Shown here piece by piece: positions 1 through 6,478 of a stretch of 6,518 nucleotides of DNA. The notes under the pieces are model-generated. The model searched no databases and was not told the DNA's origin. It saw nothing but the letters and a program-made list of their open reading frames with translations. Each line of letters begins with the position of its first letter. The first letter of the stretch is position 1. Source of the stretch: Candidatus Sungbacteria bacterium RIFCSPLOWO2_01_FULL_47_10 (GTDB lineage Bacteria; Patescibacteriota; Minisyncoccia; Sungbacterales; GWA2-42-14); NCBI GenBank assembly GCA_001820675.1, contig MHQO01000022.1, positions 4,162 to 10,679 on the forward strand. The letters run 5' to 3'. The position numbers were made by a program, and so were the translations under genes.

Positions 1-667
1 TTGCGCCTTTCGGGTAAAAAAGCGGAAGACCGGGGCCGATTTCGTCAATAATCGAAAAAAGTTCCAGGTTTTTTCCGAGCACGCGGTGGTCGCGTTTTGT
101 TGCCTCTTCCTGCATTGTAAGATAGTTTTCAAGTTCCTCTTTCGTTTCAAACGCAACACCGTAGATCCGGGTCAGTTGAGGATTTTCTTGGTTTCCCTTC
201 CAGTATGCCCCGGAGGTTTTTGTGAGTTTGAAGGCGCCGGGATTTATTTCGGAAGTGTTATGTATATGTCCTCCCCGGCAGAGATCGGTAAAATCGCCCG
301 TATGATAAACCGTAAGATCTCTTTTTTCTTTTATAAAATCCTTAATGAGGTCGAGCTTATATGGCTGGTTTTTGAAAAGTTTTTTTGCCTCGGCGGGCAT
401 TATATTTTTTCCCGTGAAGTCGAGATTCCGAAGAACTAAATTTCGCATTTCTTTTTCAATTTCCGGAAGATCCGCATCAGATATTCGTGAAAATTCGTTT
501 TCATATTTGTGCGCATTTGCGAGATCAAAGTCGTAATAAAAACCGTTCTCGATTACGGGACCGACCCAAAGTTTTGCTTTGGGGAATTTTTTCAAAACAG
601 CCATTGCCAAAAGGTGGGCAAGGGAATGGCGGATTGAATTAATTATTTCATTTTCATGTTTAACCAT
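1..667 (-). CDS. thrS: Threonyl-tRNA synthetase, N-terminal part (runs off left edge), lacking the TGS domain
   Basis: The enzyme charges tRNA(Thr) with threonine in the cytoplasm and removes mischarged serine. The 222 visible residues hold the editing domain: RHSLAHLLA gives the HxxxH pair H14/H18, and DLCRGGH gives C130/H134, the four residues that line the editing site in the family. TSGAYWKG (about 151-158) and LTRIYG (165-170) follow, then the start of the catalytic core (GPGLPLFYPKGA), where the window ends. The chosen ATG lies 26 bases after the stop of the upstream gene, and only a weak GAG precedes it. An in-frame TTG three codons upstream is possible but has no better ribosome site. 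The usual N-terminal ubiquitin-like TGS domain (about 60 residues) is absent, and the gap to the upstream gene leaves no room for it. Such TGS-less ThrRS occur in reduced genomes. The gene is probably co-transcribed with the M15 fusion gene and dnaE. Confidence 0.95.
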   Translation of the reverse strand, partial: MVKHENEIINSIRHSLAHLLAMAVLKKFPKAKLWVGPVIENGFYYDFDLANAHKYENEFSRISDADLPEIEKEMRNLVLRNLDFTGKNIMPAEAKKLFKNQPYKLDLIKDFIKEKRDLTVYHTGDFTDLCRGGHIHNTSEINPGAFKLTKTSGAYWKGNQENPQLTRIYGVAFETKEELENYLTMQEEATKRDHRVLGKNLELFSIIDEIGPGLPLFYPKGA

Positions 668-693
668 AGAACTCAATATTATCTGTAAAAAAG

Positions 694-1875
694 TTACCTC
701 TTATATTCAACGTGGATATGATCAATGGAAACATTCGTGCACGGAACTTTTGATCCTCCTAATTCACATTGCACGAATGTTGCGCCGGCATTAAGAAGCG
801 CTGACTCAAGTTGCTGGTATGTTGTTCCCCCCGATTTAACGAGGTCCATTGCGTCTCCAGTGTAGTGTTTCGATGTTGCCGAATGGGAACCGGTGGTCAC
901 GGATGATGTGATAAAACTATATCCCGATTTTTGCATTGCATCGACAAAATAGAGCATCTGCGTATTTAGCCGTACATTTTGGTCAAGGTTGCATGAGGTG
1001 GCGCTCGTACATCCGGAAAAACAAACGGGCATCGGGCCGCCCGCAGCCCCCGCGTTGAGCGAATCGCATGATCCGACCCCTCCGCACGACGGTGTTCCTC
1101 CGCATGTTGGGACAAGCGAGGACGATAAATCTTTTTCCGCCTGGGCAAGATCGCACGTGTTACCGGTTGATACGCACGACGTGCATGATGTAGAGCAATA
1201 GAATTGATTCGTTCCGCACTGACACTCATTTCCAACTGTTGGCGTCGGTGCGGGTGTTGGAGTTGGGGTTGGAGTTGGTGCGGGGCATGCCGCCGATCCT
1301 GCAGTTTGACAAGAACCGACACTTGAACAATTTGAATAGCCTGGAGGCGACTCGGAACAAAAGCAAAGCCCCGACCCGCAATCCCAGAGAGTCAGCGTTG
1401 GTGTCGGCACTGGAGTTGGTGCGGGTGTTGGAGTTGGTGCACACGCTCCGCAATCCTGCGGACAGCTTGAACAGGTTTCGCTTCCATTGCACCAGTTGTC
1501 TCCGCATACGGGAGGCGCCTCTGCAACCGGAGTTAAGTCGATTCCAATACTTTTTAAAATAAGGAAAATATTCGGCAGTAATAATGCAATCACTATGGCA
1601 ATGATCGCATATTTGATAATTCTTTTTGCCTTTTGTATTCTTTCGGTATCGCCGACAGTCATAAGATACATATATGCGCCTGCAAGGATTGCGATTATGG
1701 CAAGGCCCGCGGTAAGCGCGCCGGCTGTCGCGGCTACCGCTTGATATACCGTATGGAAAAGTTCTGACTTCAGCGGATTGCCGACATTTTGCCCGAATGC
1801 AGCAGCCGGAAAAAGCGTGAGCGCTATCAGCGCTATTTGAATATGGATTCTTTTTCTTTTGCGGCGTTCTTTCAT
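694..1875 (-). CDS. Surface protein: T4SS-pilin-like helical hairpin, PT-linked cysteine-rich stalk, C-terminal M15-type (DD-peptidase-like) domain
   Basis: The protein has 393 residues. Residues 1-28 look like a signal peptide (basic MKERRKRKR, hydrophobic core, AFG before Q29). Two hydrophobic helices (about 45-73 and 87-110) flank a basic loop (GDTERIQKAKRIIK), the layout of the TrbC/VirB2-like T4SS_pilin family common in Patescibacteria. Positive-inside logic puts the loop in the cytoplasm and the rest outside. Four clusters of six cysteines follow (124-145, 166-197, 218-241, 258-295); PT-rich linkers at 147-160 and 198-213 separate the first three. The first cluster, CGDNWCNGSETC..., is a familiar surface-protein module. 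Residues 301-393 resemble peptidase M15: SKHYTGDAMDL gives H337 and D344, and DHIHVEY gives H386/H388, matching the SxHxxGxAxD and HxH zinc motifs. The expected role is cleavage of peptidoglycan stem peptides, in self or a neighbouring cell; this is inferred. The ATG has AAGGGA three bases upstream. The start overlaps the stop of a possible small ORF. Confidence 0.85.
   Translation of the reverse strand: MKERRKRKRIHIQIALIALTLFPAAAFGQNVGNPLKSELFHTVYQAVAATAGALTAGLAIIAILAGAYMYLMTVGDTERIQKAKRIIKYAIIAIVIALLLPNIFLILKSIGIDLTPVAEAPPVCGDNWCNGSETCSSCPQDCGACAPTPTPAPTPVPTPTLTLWDCGSGLCFCSESPPGYSNCSSVGSCQTAGSAACPAPTPTPTPTPAPTPTVGNECQCGTNQFYCSTSCTSCVSTGNTCDLAQAEKDLSSSLVPTCGGTPSCGGVGSCDSLNAGAAGGPMPVCFSGCTSATSCNLDQNVRLNTQMLYFVDAMQKSGYSFITSSVTTGSHSATSKHYTGDAMDLVKSGGTTYQQLESALLNAGATFVQCELGGSKVPCTNVSIDHIHVEYKR
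1237..1284 (-). repeat. Pro-Thr linker repeat B (coding)
   Basis: This stretch encodes residues 198-213 of the M15 fusion protein, PAPTPTPTPTPAPTPT. At DNA level it is a near-tandem array of 6-base units (variants of GTTGGA/GTTGGT on the + strand). It is nearly the same as linker A about 150 bases away. Such arrays can change length by slippage or by recombination with each other. The protein segment should be extended, flexible and possibly glycosylated. Confidence 0.8.
1396..1437 (-). repeat. Pro-Thr linker repeat A (coding)
   Basis: This stretch encodes residues 147-160, PTPTPAPTPVPTPT, between the first and second cysteine modules of the M15 fusion protein. Its DNA shares long identical stretches with linker B (for example GGTGCGGGTGTTGGAGTTGG on the + strand in both). 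The module between the two linkers could therefore be lost or duplicated by recombination. Confidence 0.75.
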
Positions 1876-1973
1876 TATTCCCTTAATTCGTTATTCATAA
1901 TTGTTAACTCCCGATCGTGCATGCTCCTCCCGCTTAAAAAATTCGGAACAAGTTCAACGGGAACTCCATTCAA
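1875..1973 (-). CDS. Possible 32-residue small ORF bridging dnaE and the M15 fusion gene
   Basis: This is an open frame from a TTG that overlaps the dnaE stop (TTGA) to a TAA that overlaps the next gene's ATG (TAATG). The predicted peptide starts MNGVPVELVPNFL and ends IMNNELRE; it is hydrophilic, with no membrane segment. GAGGAG lies five bases before the TTG, a good ribosome-site distance, although those bases also encode the Glu-Glu near the DnaE C-terminus. A second strong purine site, GGGAGGAG (1924-1931), precedes an in-frame internal ATG at 1922 but sits too close (AGGAG-C-ATG) to be ideal. The double overlap suggests translational coupling from dnaE into the surface hydrolase. Alternatives are a non-coding spacer, or a DnaE C-terminal tail reached by frameshift. 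I do not recognise the peptide. Confidence 0.3.
   Translation of the reverse strand: MNGVPVELVPNFLSGRSMHDRELTIMNNELRE
1879..1884 (-). promoter_or_regulatory. Shine-Dalgarno site for the M15 fusion gene
   Basis: AAGGGA on the minus strand lies three bases before the ATG at 1875. The spacing is short, but no better start is in frame: the signal peptide with its basic N-terminus begins exactly here. The site lies inside the last codons of the possible small ORF, so ribosomes finishing that ORF would pass over it. Confidence 0.5.
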
Positions 1974-4900
1974 CGGATCTCCTCGGCATCTTCACACAAT
2001 ATTTTAACCGAGTCGTCTCTTCCGCCGTCGCTTAATCTCCCCTTTACAATTACGATTTTTTCTTCTTGCCAGACCTCGGGATTCTTCTCTAAAACGCGGG
2101 GGAAGACCAATGCTTCGATTTTCCCGGTCAAATCTTCGAGCGTCACAAAAAGCATGGGGGATCCTGTTTTTGTGATTATTTTCTTGACGCCTGAAATAAG
2201 GCCGCCGATTCGAAGGAGAGTATTTTTTGACCGGTCTTTGAGATCGCGTATGGGAATGACATTATTGTGCAATTTTTCACGATATTCTTCAAGCGGATGC
2301 TCGGTGACATAAAGCCCCAAAAGTTCTTTTTCCCACTGAAGACGCTCTTTTTTGTTTGCGGGCGGCATGGGTTTAAGCTTAATGGAAGAGATGCGCACAT
2401 CCGGCGTTAAACTGAATAAACTTGCCTGTCCTTGTGACAGATGCCTTTGATGGTCTCTGGCATATTCAAGAACAATTTCGATGTTTCCCAATAGCTCGCC
2501 CCGTTCTCCCAGGCCGTCCATTGCTCCACACCTGATAAGAGCTTCAAGTGATTTTTTGTTCAGATCTTTGTGGCGCACCCCCTCAATGAAGTCGGTGATC
2601 GAGGAAAATTTCTTATCAGGGCCTTTTTTACGGGCGTCAATAATCGCTTCGACGATATTGACTCCGACATTTTTGATCGATTCAAGGCCGAACCTTATTT
2701 TATCCTGCGGGGGCGTATCGGAGCCGCTTCCTCTAATCAGTGTAAACTTTGCAAAACTTTCATTGACATCAGGAGCCAAAACGGGAATATTCATTCTCGT
2801 GCACTCCGCGATAATTTCCGCGACTTTCTCAATATCGCCCGAATCCGCGGTGAGGACGGCGGTCATGTATTCTCCGGGGAAGTTCGCTTTCATATAGGCG
2901 GTTTGATATGCAAGCCGTCCATAGCTTGCGGCGTGCGCTTTGTTGAATCCGTATCCCTGGAACGGCTCAAAGAGCGCCCACAGTCGTTCCGCATCTCCCC
3001 TCTGCATGCCCCCATGATTGACGCATCCGTCAACAAATATGACATGCTGTTTTGCCATCTCCTCGGGAATCTTTTTTCCCACCGCTTTTCTGAATTTATC
3101 CACTTCGCCCCATCCGTATCCCGCAACCTCGATGGCGGTCATCAGGAGATCGTCCTGATAGACGAGTACTCCGTATGTTCGTGCGAGGAAATTTTTCATC
3201 TTCGGATGAACGTATGTCACGGGTTTTGCGCCGTTTTTTCGTGCGATGTATTCGTCGATATTATTGATCGGGCCGGGACGATAGAGCGCCACCATGACGC
3301 TTATGTCATGGATCGAGTTCGGCTTGAGTTCTTTCAAGTACCGCGTCATCCCGGAGCCGTTGAGCTGGAAAAGTCCGATGGTTTCTCCGCGTTCGAGAAG
3401 CGTGAATGTTTTTTTGTCGTCCATGGGTATGGCTTCGATATCGATATCGATCATTCGAAATTTTTTTACAAGTTCGACGGCGTTTTCCAATATGGCAAGG
3501 TTTCGTATGCCGAGAAAATCGAATTTGAGAAGTCCCAAGTCCTCAATCGCATGCATTTCATATTGGGTTATTATTTTTCCGCCTTTGGGGTCCAGCTGAA
3601 GCGGTATGTAATCCGAAAGGGGTTTTGGCGTGATAACAACACCCGCGGCATGTACGGAAATGTGGCGCGCGCACCCTTCAAGTTTTTGGGCCTGCGTTAC
3701 GATTGTTTTTGCGTCCTGATCCCGCTCGATCATATCCCTTAACTCCGGCGTCATGGAAAGGGCTTGGTGTATGGTCATGGGAAATCCCTGGGATCCGAAC
3801 GGGATCAATTTTGCGATTTTATCTCCTACCGCATATGGGTACCCAAGAGCCCGCGCGACATCGCGAACTGCGGCGCGCGCCATCATAGTTCCGAATGTTC
3901 CGATTTGGGCGACGTGGTCGTGTCCGTATTTTTCTTTCGCGTATTGGATGACTTCGTCGCGGCGGTTGTCTGCAAAGTCCATATCGATATCGGGAGCCGA
4001 CGGACGTTCTGGGTTGAGGAAGCGCTCAAACGGAAGATGATAGTCAAGCGGATTGATATTCGTAATGCCGGTAAGATAGGTGACTATGGATCCGGCAACG
4101 GAACCCCGAACGGTTGTAAAGATATTTTTCGAGTGCGCATAATGCAAAAGATCCGCAACCGTCAAAAAATAGGGAGAGAAACCTTTATCCCGGATAATTT
4201 TGAGCTCGTATTCGATTCTCGCCTTAAGTTCTTCCGTGCACTGAATGCCGTGCCGTTCAATGCCGCGGTATGTTATTTCTCGCAATTCCCCGTCATACGT
4301 CGATCCTTTCGGGATTTCAATTTTTGGAAATGTCCAGTTTCCGAACGGGATTTCGATGTTCACTCTGTCGGCGATTTCCATCGTATTTTCGATTGCCTCG
4401 GGATGATCGGGGAATAACGACGCCATTTCTTCACCCGACCGCATGGAAAGGTTTGCGTCTTTCATGGTCAGGCGGTTTTCGTCCAATACCGTATTTCCGG
4501 TCTGGACCGAAACAAGAATATCCTGCGCTTCGCGATCCTGCGCTTTTACGTAATGGATGTCGTTTGTTGCGACTATTTTTGCCCCCGTTTTTTTTGAGAG
4601 TTCATACAACCCCTCGTTTACGGTTTTTTGGCCCGGAAGATCAATGTGGGGCTGGACTTCAAGGTAAAAATTTTCTTTTCCGAAAATATCCTGATATTCT
4701 GCGATAAGCCGTTCTGCGGTATCCATTCTCTTGTTTATAATCGCTTTGGGAATTTCGCCGTTAAAACAGCCGGAAAGGGCAATTAACCCTTTTGAATGCA
4801 ATCGCAGGGATGGTTTGTCGATGCGGGGCTTATAATAAAAACCCTCAAGGTGTGAGAGGGTGATGAGTTTGATGAGGTTGTGGTAGCCCTCGAGATTTTT

Positions 4901-5176
4901 TGAAAGAACCGTAAGATGGTACCGTTTATCGTCGATACCGGGCCTTTTTTGACGCATGTCCTCGAATGCAACATAGAGTTCCGATCCGATAATCGGCTTG
5001 ATTCCCGCCTTTTTCGCTTTTTGATAAAAATCGATTGCCCCATACATAGAACCATGGTCCGTAATCGCGAGTGCCGGCATATCGAAATCAGTTGCGCACT
5101 GTATGAGATCTTTTATTTGCGCAAGACCGTCGAGAAGACTGAAGTGGGAATGGACGTGAAGATGGGTGAATTTCAT
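1970..5176 (-). CDS. dnaE: DNA polymerase III subunit alpha (replicative polymerase)
   Basis: This is the catalytic subunit of the replicative polymerase, 1068 residues. The PHP domain (about 1-270) keeps all the usual metal-site motifs: HLHVH (5-9), TDHG (39-42), GSE (64-66), YH (86-87), SGC (135-137) and NDIH (205-208). A PHP-dependent 3'-5' proofreading activity is therefore plausible, as in Thermus DnaE. Polymerase aspartates are D398 and D400 (PDIDMDF) and D553 (KFDFLG). The loop before RGSVAGS (357-363) reads FTTV where E. coli has VGPG. IKNVGVNIVEAI (834-845) resembles the helix-hairpin-helix. QASLF (917-921) fits an internal beta-clamp-binding motif, and residues about 985-1031 fit the OB fold. 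The protein stops soon after, without a long tau-binding tail. The start MKFTHLHVH fits the family; an upstream TTG at 5245 would add 23 unconserved residues. No Shine-Dalgarno precedes the ATG. A weak TTCACA/TATATT pair (5217-5222, 5191-5196; 20-base spacing) would give an almost leaderless message. Confidence 0.97.
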   Translation of the reverse strand: MKFTHLHVHSHFSLLDGLAQIKDLIQCATDFDMPALAITDHGSMYGAIDFYQKAKKAGIKPIIGSELYVAFEDMRQKRPGIDDKRYHLTVLSKNLEGYHNLIKLITLSHLEGFYYKPRIDKPSLRLHSKGLIALSGCFNGEIPKAIINKRMDTAERLIAEYQDIFGKENFYLEVQPHIDLPGQKTVNEGLYELSKKTGAKIVATNDIHYVKAQDREAQDILVSVQTGNTVLDENRLTMKDANLSMRSGEEMASLFPDHPEAIENTMEIADRVNIEIPFGNWTFPKIEIPKGSTYDGELREITYRGIERHGIQCTEELKARIEYELKIIRDKGFSPYFLTVADLLHYAHSKNIFTTVRGSVAGSIVTYLTGITNINPLDYHLPFERFLNPERPSAPDIDMDFADNRRDEVIQYAKEKYGHDHVAQIGTFGTMMARAAVRDVARALGYPYAVGDKIAKLIPFGSQGFPMTIHQALSMTPELRDMIERDQDAKTIVTQAQKLEGCARHISVHAAGVVITPKPLSDYIPLQLDPKGGKIITQYEMHAIEDLGLLKFDFLGIRNLAILENAVELVKKFRMIDIDIEAIPMDDKKTFTLLERGETIGLFQLNGSGMTRYLKELKPNSIHDISVMVALYRPGPINNIDEYIARKNGAKPVTYVHPKMKNFLARTYGVLVYQDDLLMTAIEVAGYGWGEVDKFRKAVGKKIPEEMAKQHVIFVDGCVNHGGMQRGDAERLWALFEPFQGYGFNKAHAASYGRLAYQTAYMKANFPGEYMTAVLTADSGDIEKVAEIIAECTRMNIPVLAPDVNESFAKFTLIRGSGSDTPPQDKIRFGLESIKNVGVNIVEAIIDARKKGPDKKFSSITDFIEGVRHKDLNKKSLEALIRCGAMDGLGERGELLGNIEIVLEYARDHQRHLSQGQASLFSLTPDVRISSIKLKPMPPANKKERLQWEKELLGLYVTEHPLEEYREKLHNNVIPIRDLKDRSKNTLLRIGGLISGVKKIITKTGSPMLFVTLEDLTGKIEALVFPRVLEKNPEVWQEEKIVIVKGRLSDGGRDDSVKILCEDAEEIR

Positions 5177-5344
5177 GGAGTAATCGCAAAAATATAAATG
5201 AGTGATACATAGAATATGTGAACCGCAAACGGGGCGACACGGCAATTGTTCGGATTTATATGATAAATAGTTGTTATGCGACGCGACAGAATTGTCCCTA
5301 ATTCAATTGTAAACCTTTTTTAATTTTATCCGCAATGTGTGAAT

Positions 5345-5369
5345 AAAAAAACCTTCTCTGCGAAGGTTT
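5345..5369 (-). terminator. Rho-independent terminator after the serine protease gene
   Basis: On the minus strand an 8-bp perfect stem (AAACCTTC / GAAGGTTT, 5362-5369 with 5349-5356) with a 5-base loop GCAGA runs into a T tract (5345-5351). It lies about 25 bases after the protease stop codon. It separates the protease transcript from the dnaE group, so dnaE needs its own promoter in 5177-5344. On the + strand the stem is followed by few T residues, so it is directed to the minus strand. Confidence 0.85.
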
Positions 5370-5392
5370 CATCTAATGGAAGCATGCAACGA

Positions 5393-6217
5393 TTATCGCT
5401 GTTTGTTCACGTTTTTGAGGAAGGGCATAGCATCTATGACAAAATTTATCGGAATCGCAAAACCGATTCCACTGGAGTTTATCGGCATACTTTGGATGAT
5501 GCCGATGACTTCACCGCGTGAATTTATAAGCGGGCTTCCGGAGTTTCCGGGGTTAATTGAGGACTGAACCTGTATGAGGCCCGAAGGGTGCACGGAAACC
5601 ATCCGTCCCAAACCGCTGATGGTTCCGACCGAGAGGGTCCAATCGAGTCTGAACGGATGGCCGATGACGATAATGCGATCAGCCCTTTCGGCCGTAAACG
5701 AATTCCCCAGCGCAAGAGATGGAAAAGAGGCAGGAGAATCGGTTCGAATTTTCAGAAACGCAATATCTTCCCGATCCTGATATTTGATGACGTCTGCCGG
5801 AAAAACCCTTCCATCCGAAAGCCGGACACGGACCGACTTATATGACTTGATAATGTGGTAGTTTGTCAGGATGAATCCGTCGTGCGATATAATGAATCCT
5901 GTGCCGGTGTTGAATTGTTGGACAACCTTGAAATCTTTGTTGATGAACGTTTTTGTATAAACGGCATGGATAAAATCAGGATCGGGAGATATGCCCATAG
6001 GAGACTCTGTTTCGTCCTCTTCGGGCAGAACATTGATTTCTGCGGATATGAGAACAACCGCGGACCTGCTTTTGGAATCAAGGTTTTTATGGAAATTTTC
6101 ATCGCTGGCCATGGAAATATTGGACGATGCGGTTGTGGAAATTGGAGAAAAGAAAAAGAAGAGCCCTGCAACAACGAGAGGCATGAGGAAAATGTGCGCG
6201 AGCGTCCGGCTTTTCAT
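5393..6217 (-). CDS. HtrA/DegP-like trypsin-type serine protease (S1C), membrane-anchored, no PDZ domain
   Basis: The protein has 274 residues from the ATG at 6217. One hydrophobic segment (about residues 7-28), with few residues before it, acts as a signal peptide or anchor and places the protease outside the membrane. The chymotrypsin-like domain covers about 45-265. The catalytic triad is H121 (GFILTNYHIIK), D151 (REDIAFLKI) and S226 (INPGNSGSPL); also typical are IGHPFRLDWTLSVGTISGLGR and GIGFAIPINFV. The family degrades or handles misfolded envelope proteins. The chain ends right after the protease domain, so the C-terminal PDZ domain of classical DegP/HtrA is missing. An acidic insert (PEEDETESPMGISPDPD, about 65-81) lies before the first catalytic motif. 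The ATG is preceded by AGGCGG five bases upstream, so I prefer it to the in-frame GTG at 6235, which has no ribosome site. A single-gene transcript is likely, because a promoter candidate lies upstream and a terminator downstream. Confidence 0.92.
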   Translation of the reverse strand: MKSRTLAHIFLMPLVVAGLFFFFSPISTTASSNISMASDENFHKNLDSKSRSAVVLISAEINVLPEEDETESPMGISPDPDFIHAVYTKTFINKDFKVVQQFNTGTGFIISHDGFILTNYHIIKSYKSVRVRLSDGRVFPADVIKYQDREDIAFLKIRTDSPASFPSLALGNSFTAERADRIIVIGHPFRLDWTLSVGTISGLGRMVSVHPSGLIQVQSSINPGNSGSPLINSRGEVIGIIQSMPINSSGIGFAIPINFVIDAMPFLKNVNKQR

Positions 6218-6257
6218 GTATTCCGCCTTTTTCACGTTTATTCAAGGGACTAAAAAT

Positions 6258-6286
6258 AGTGTAGTATAGAAAGGGAGTTTTTACAA
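6258..6286 (-). promoter_or_regulatory. Candidate promoter of the serine protease gene
   Basis: On the minus strand TTGTAA (6281-6286) and TACACT (6258-6263) are separated by 17 bases, each matching four of six sigma-70 consensus positions. A better -10 match, TATACT (6263-6268), overlaps it but has no -35 at the right distance. Transcription would start near 6251, giving a leader of about 34 bases before the ATG at 6217. This is inferred from sequence match only. Confidence 0.35.
6271..6277 (+). promoter_or_regulatory. Shine-Dalgarno-like AAGGGAG in front of a long in-frame extension of rnhB
   Basis: AAGGGAG is followed nine bases later by the ATG at 6287, which is in frame with the RNase HII motif and open all the way to it (64 extra codons). 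The spacing and match are good, but the extension does not look like the family (see the rnhB entry), and the same bases lie inside the protease promoter candidate on the other strand. Whether it is used is uncertain. Confidence 0.2.
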
Positions 6287-6339
6287 ATGTGTGTGTGCAC
6301 GTTTTTGGTTATGGAACATTCCTACAAACACATTCACGG

Positions 6340-6361
6340 AAAAAAAAATGACGGGGGTCAT
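6340..6361 (-). terminator. Terminator-like hairpin in the divergent intergenic region
   Basis: On the minus strand ATGAC-CCCC-GTCAT (6348-6361) forms a 5-bp stem with a 4-base loop, directly followed by nine T residues (6340-6348). The stem is short and only two of its five pairs are G-C, but the T run is long. It would stop minus-strand transcription entering from the rnhB side. No minus-strand gene is visible there, so it may be chance, or it may end an antisense transcript. Confidence 0.25.
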
Positions 6362-6478
6362 ATTGGCACGTCGATGTTTTTTGCTTTCCCTACGGGCGAT
6401 TTTGCCCCCGCGCGGAGTATCGGAGTTCGCAAGGCTGGCAGTGTGCGGAGCGAGCGCATGGTGCGTCGGCACGGCGGT

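Noticed and set aside
86..439. A 117-codon + strand frame at the left end
   Set aside because: It is antisense to the conserved thrS editing domain and has no recognisable domain.
2570..3742. A 390-codon open frame on the + strand opposite dnaE
   Set aside because: It lies antisense within a fully conserved dnaE, has no recognisable domain, and its residues mirror dnaE codons; the other + strand frames at 2481-2897 and 3764-4417 are the same kind of shadow.
5177..5245. Extension of dnaE to a TTG at 5245
   Set aside because: It adds 23 residues unlike any DnaE N-terminus; the family begins right before the HLHVH motif, as does the ATG at 5176.
5177..5344. Promoter or operator for dnaE
   Set aside because: A promoter must exist here, but the best pair (TTCACA and TATATT) has 20-base spacing and the short AATTG repeats are not convincing operators, so no separate feature is called.
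6218..6235. GTG start for the serine protease
   Set aside because: No ribosome site precedes it, whereas the ATG six codons later has AGGCGG at five bases and starts a normal signal-anchor sequence.
6286..6334. Imperfect inverted repeat (AATGTGTGTGT / ACAAACACATT) around a short GT run
   Set aside because: Ten of eleven bases pair, but the loop is 27 bases and the arms are simple-sequence; chance is an adequate explanation.
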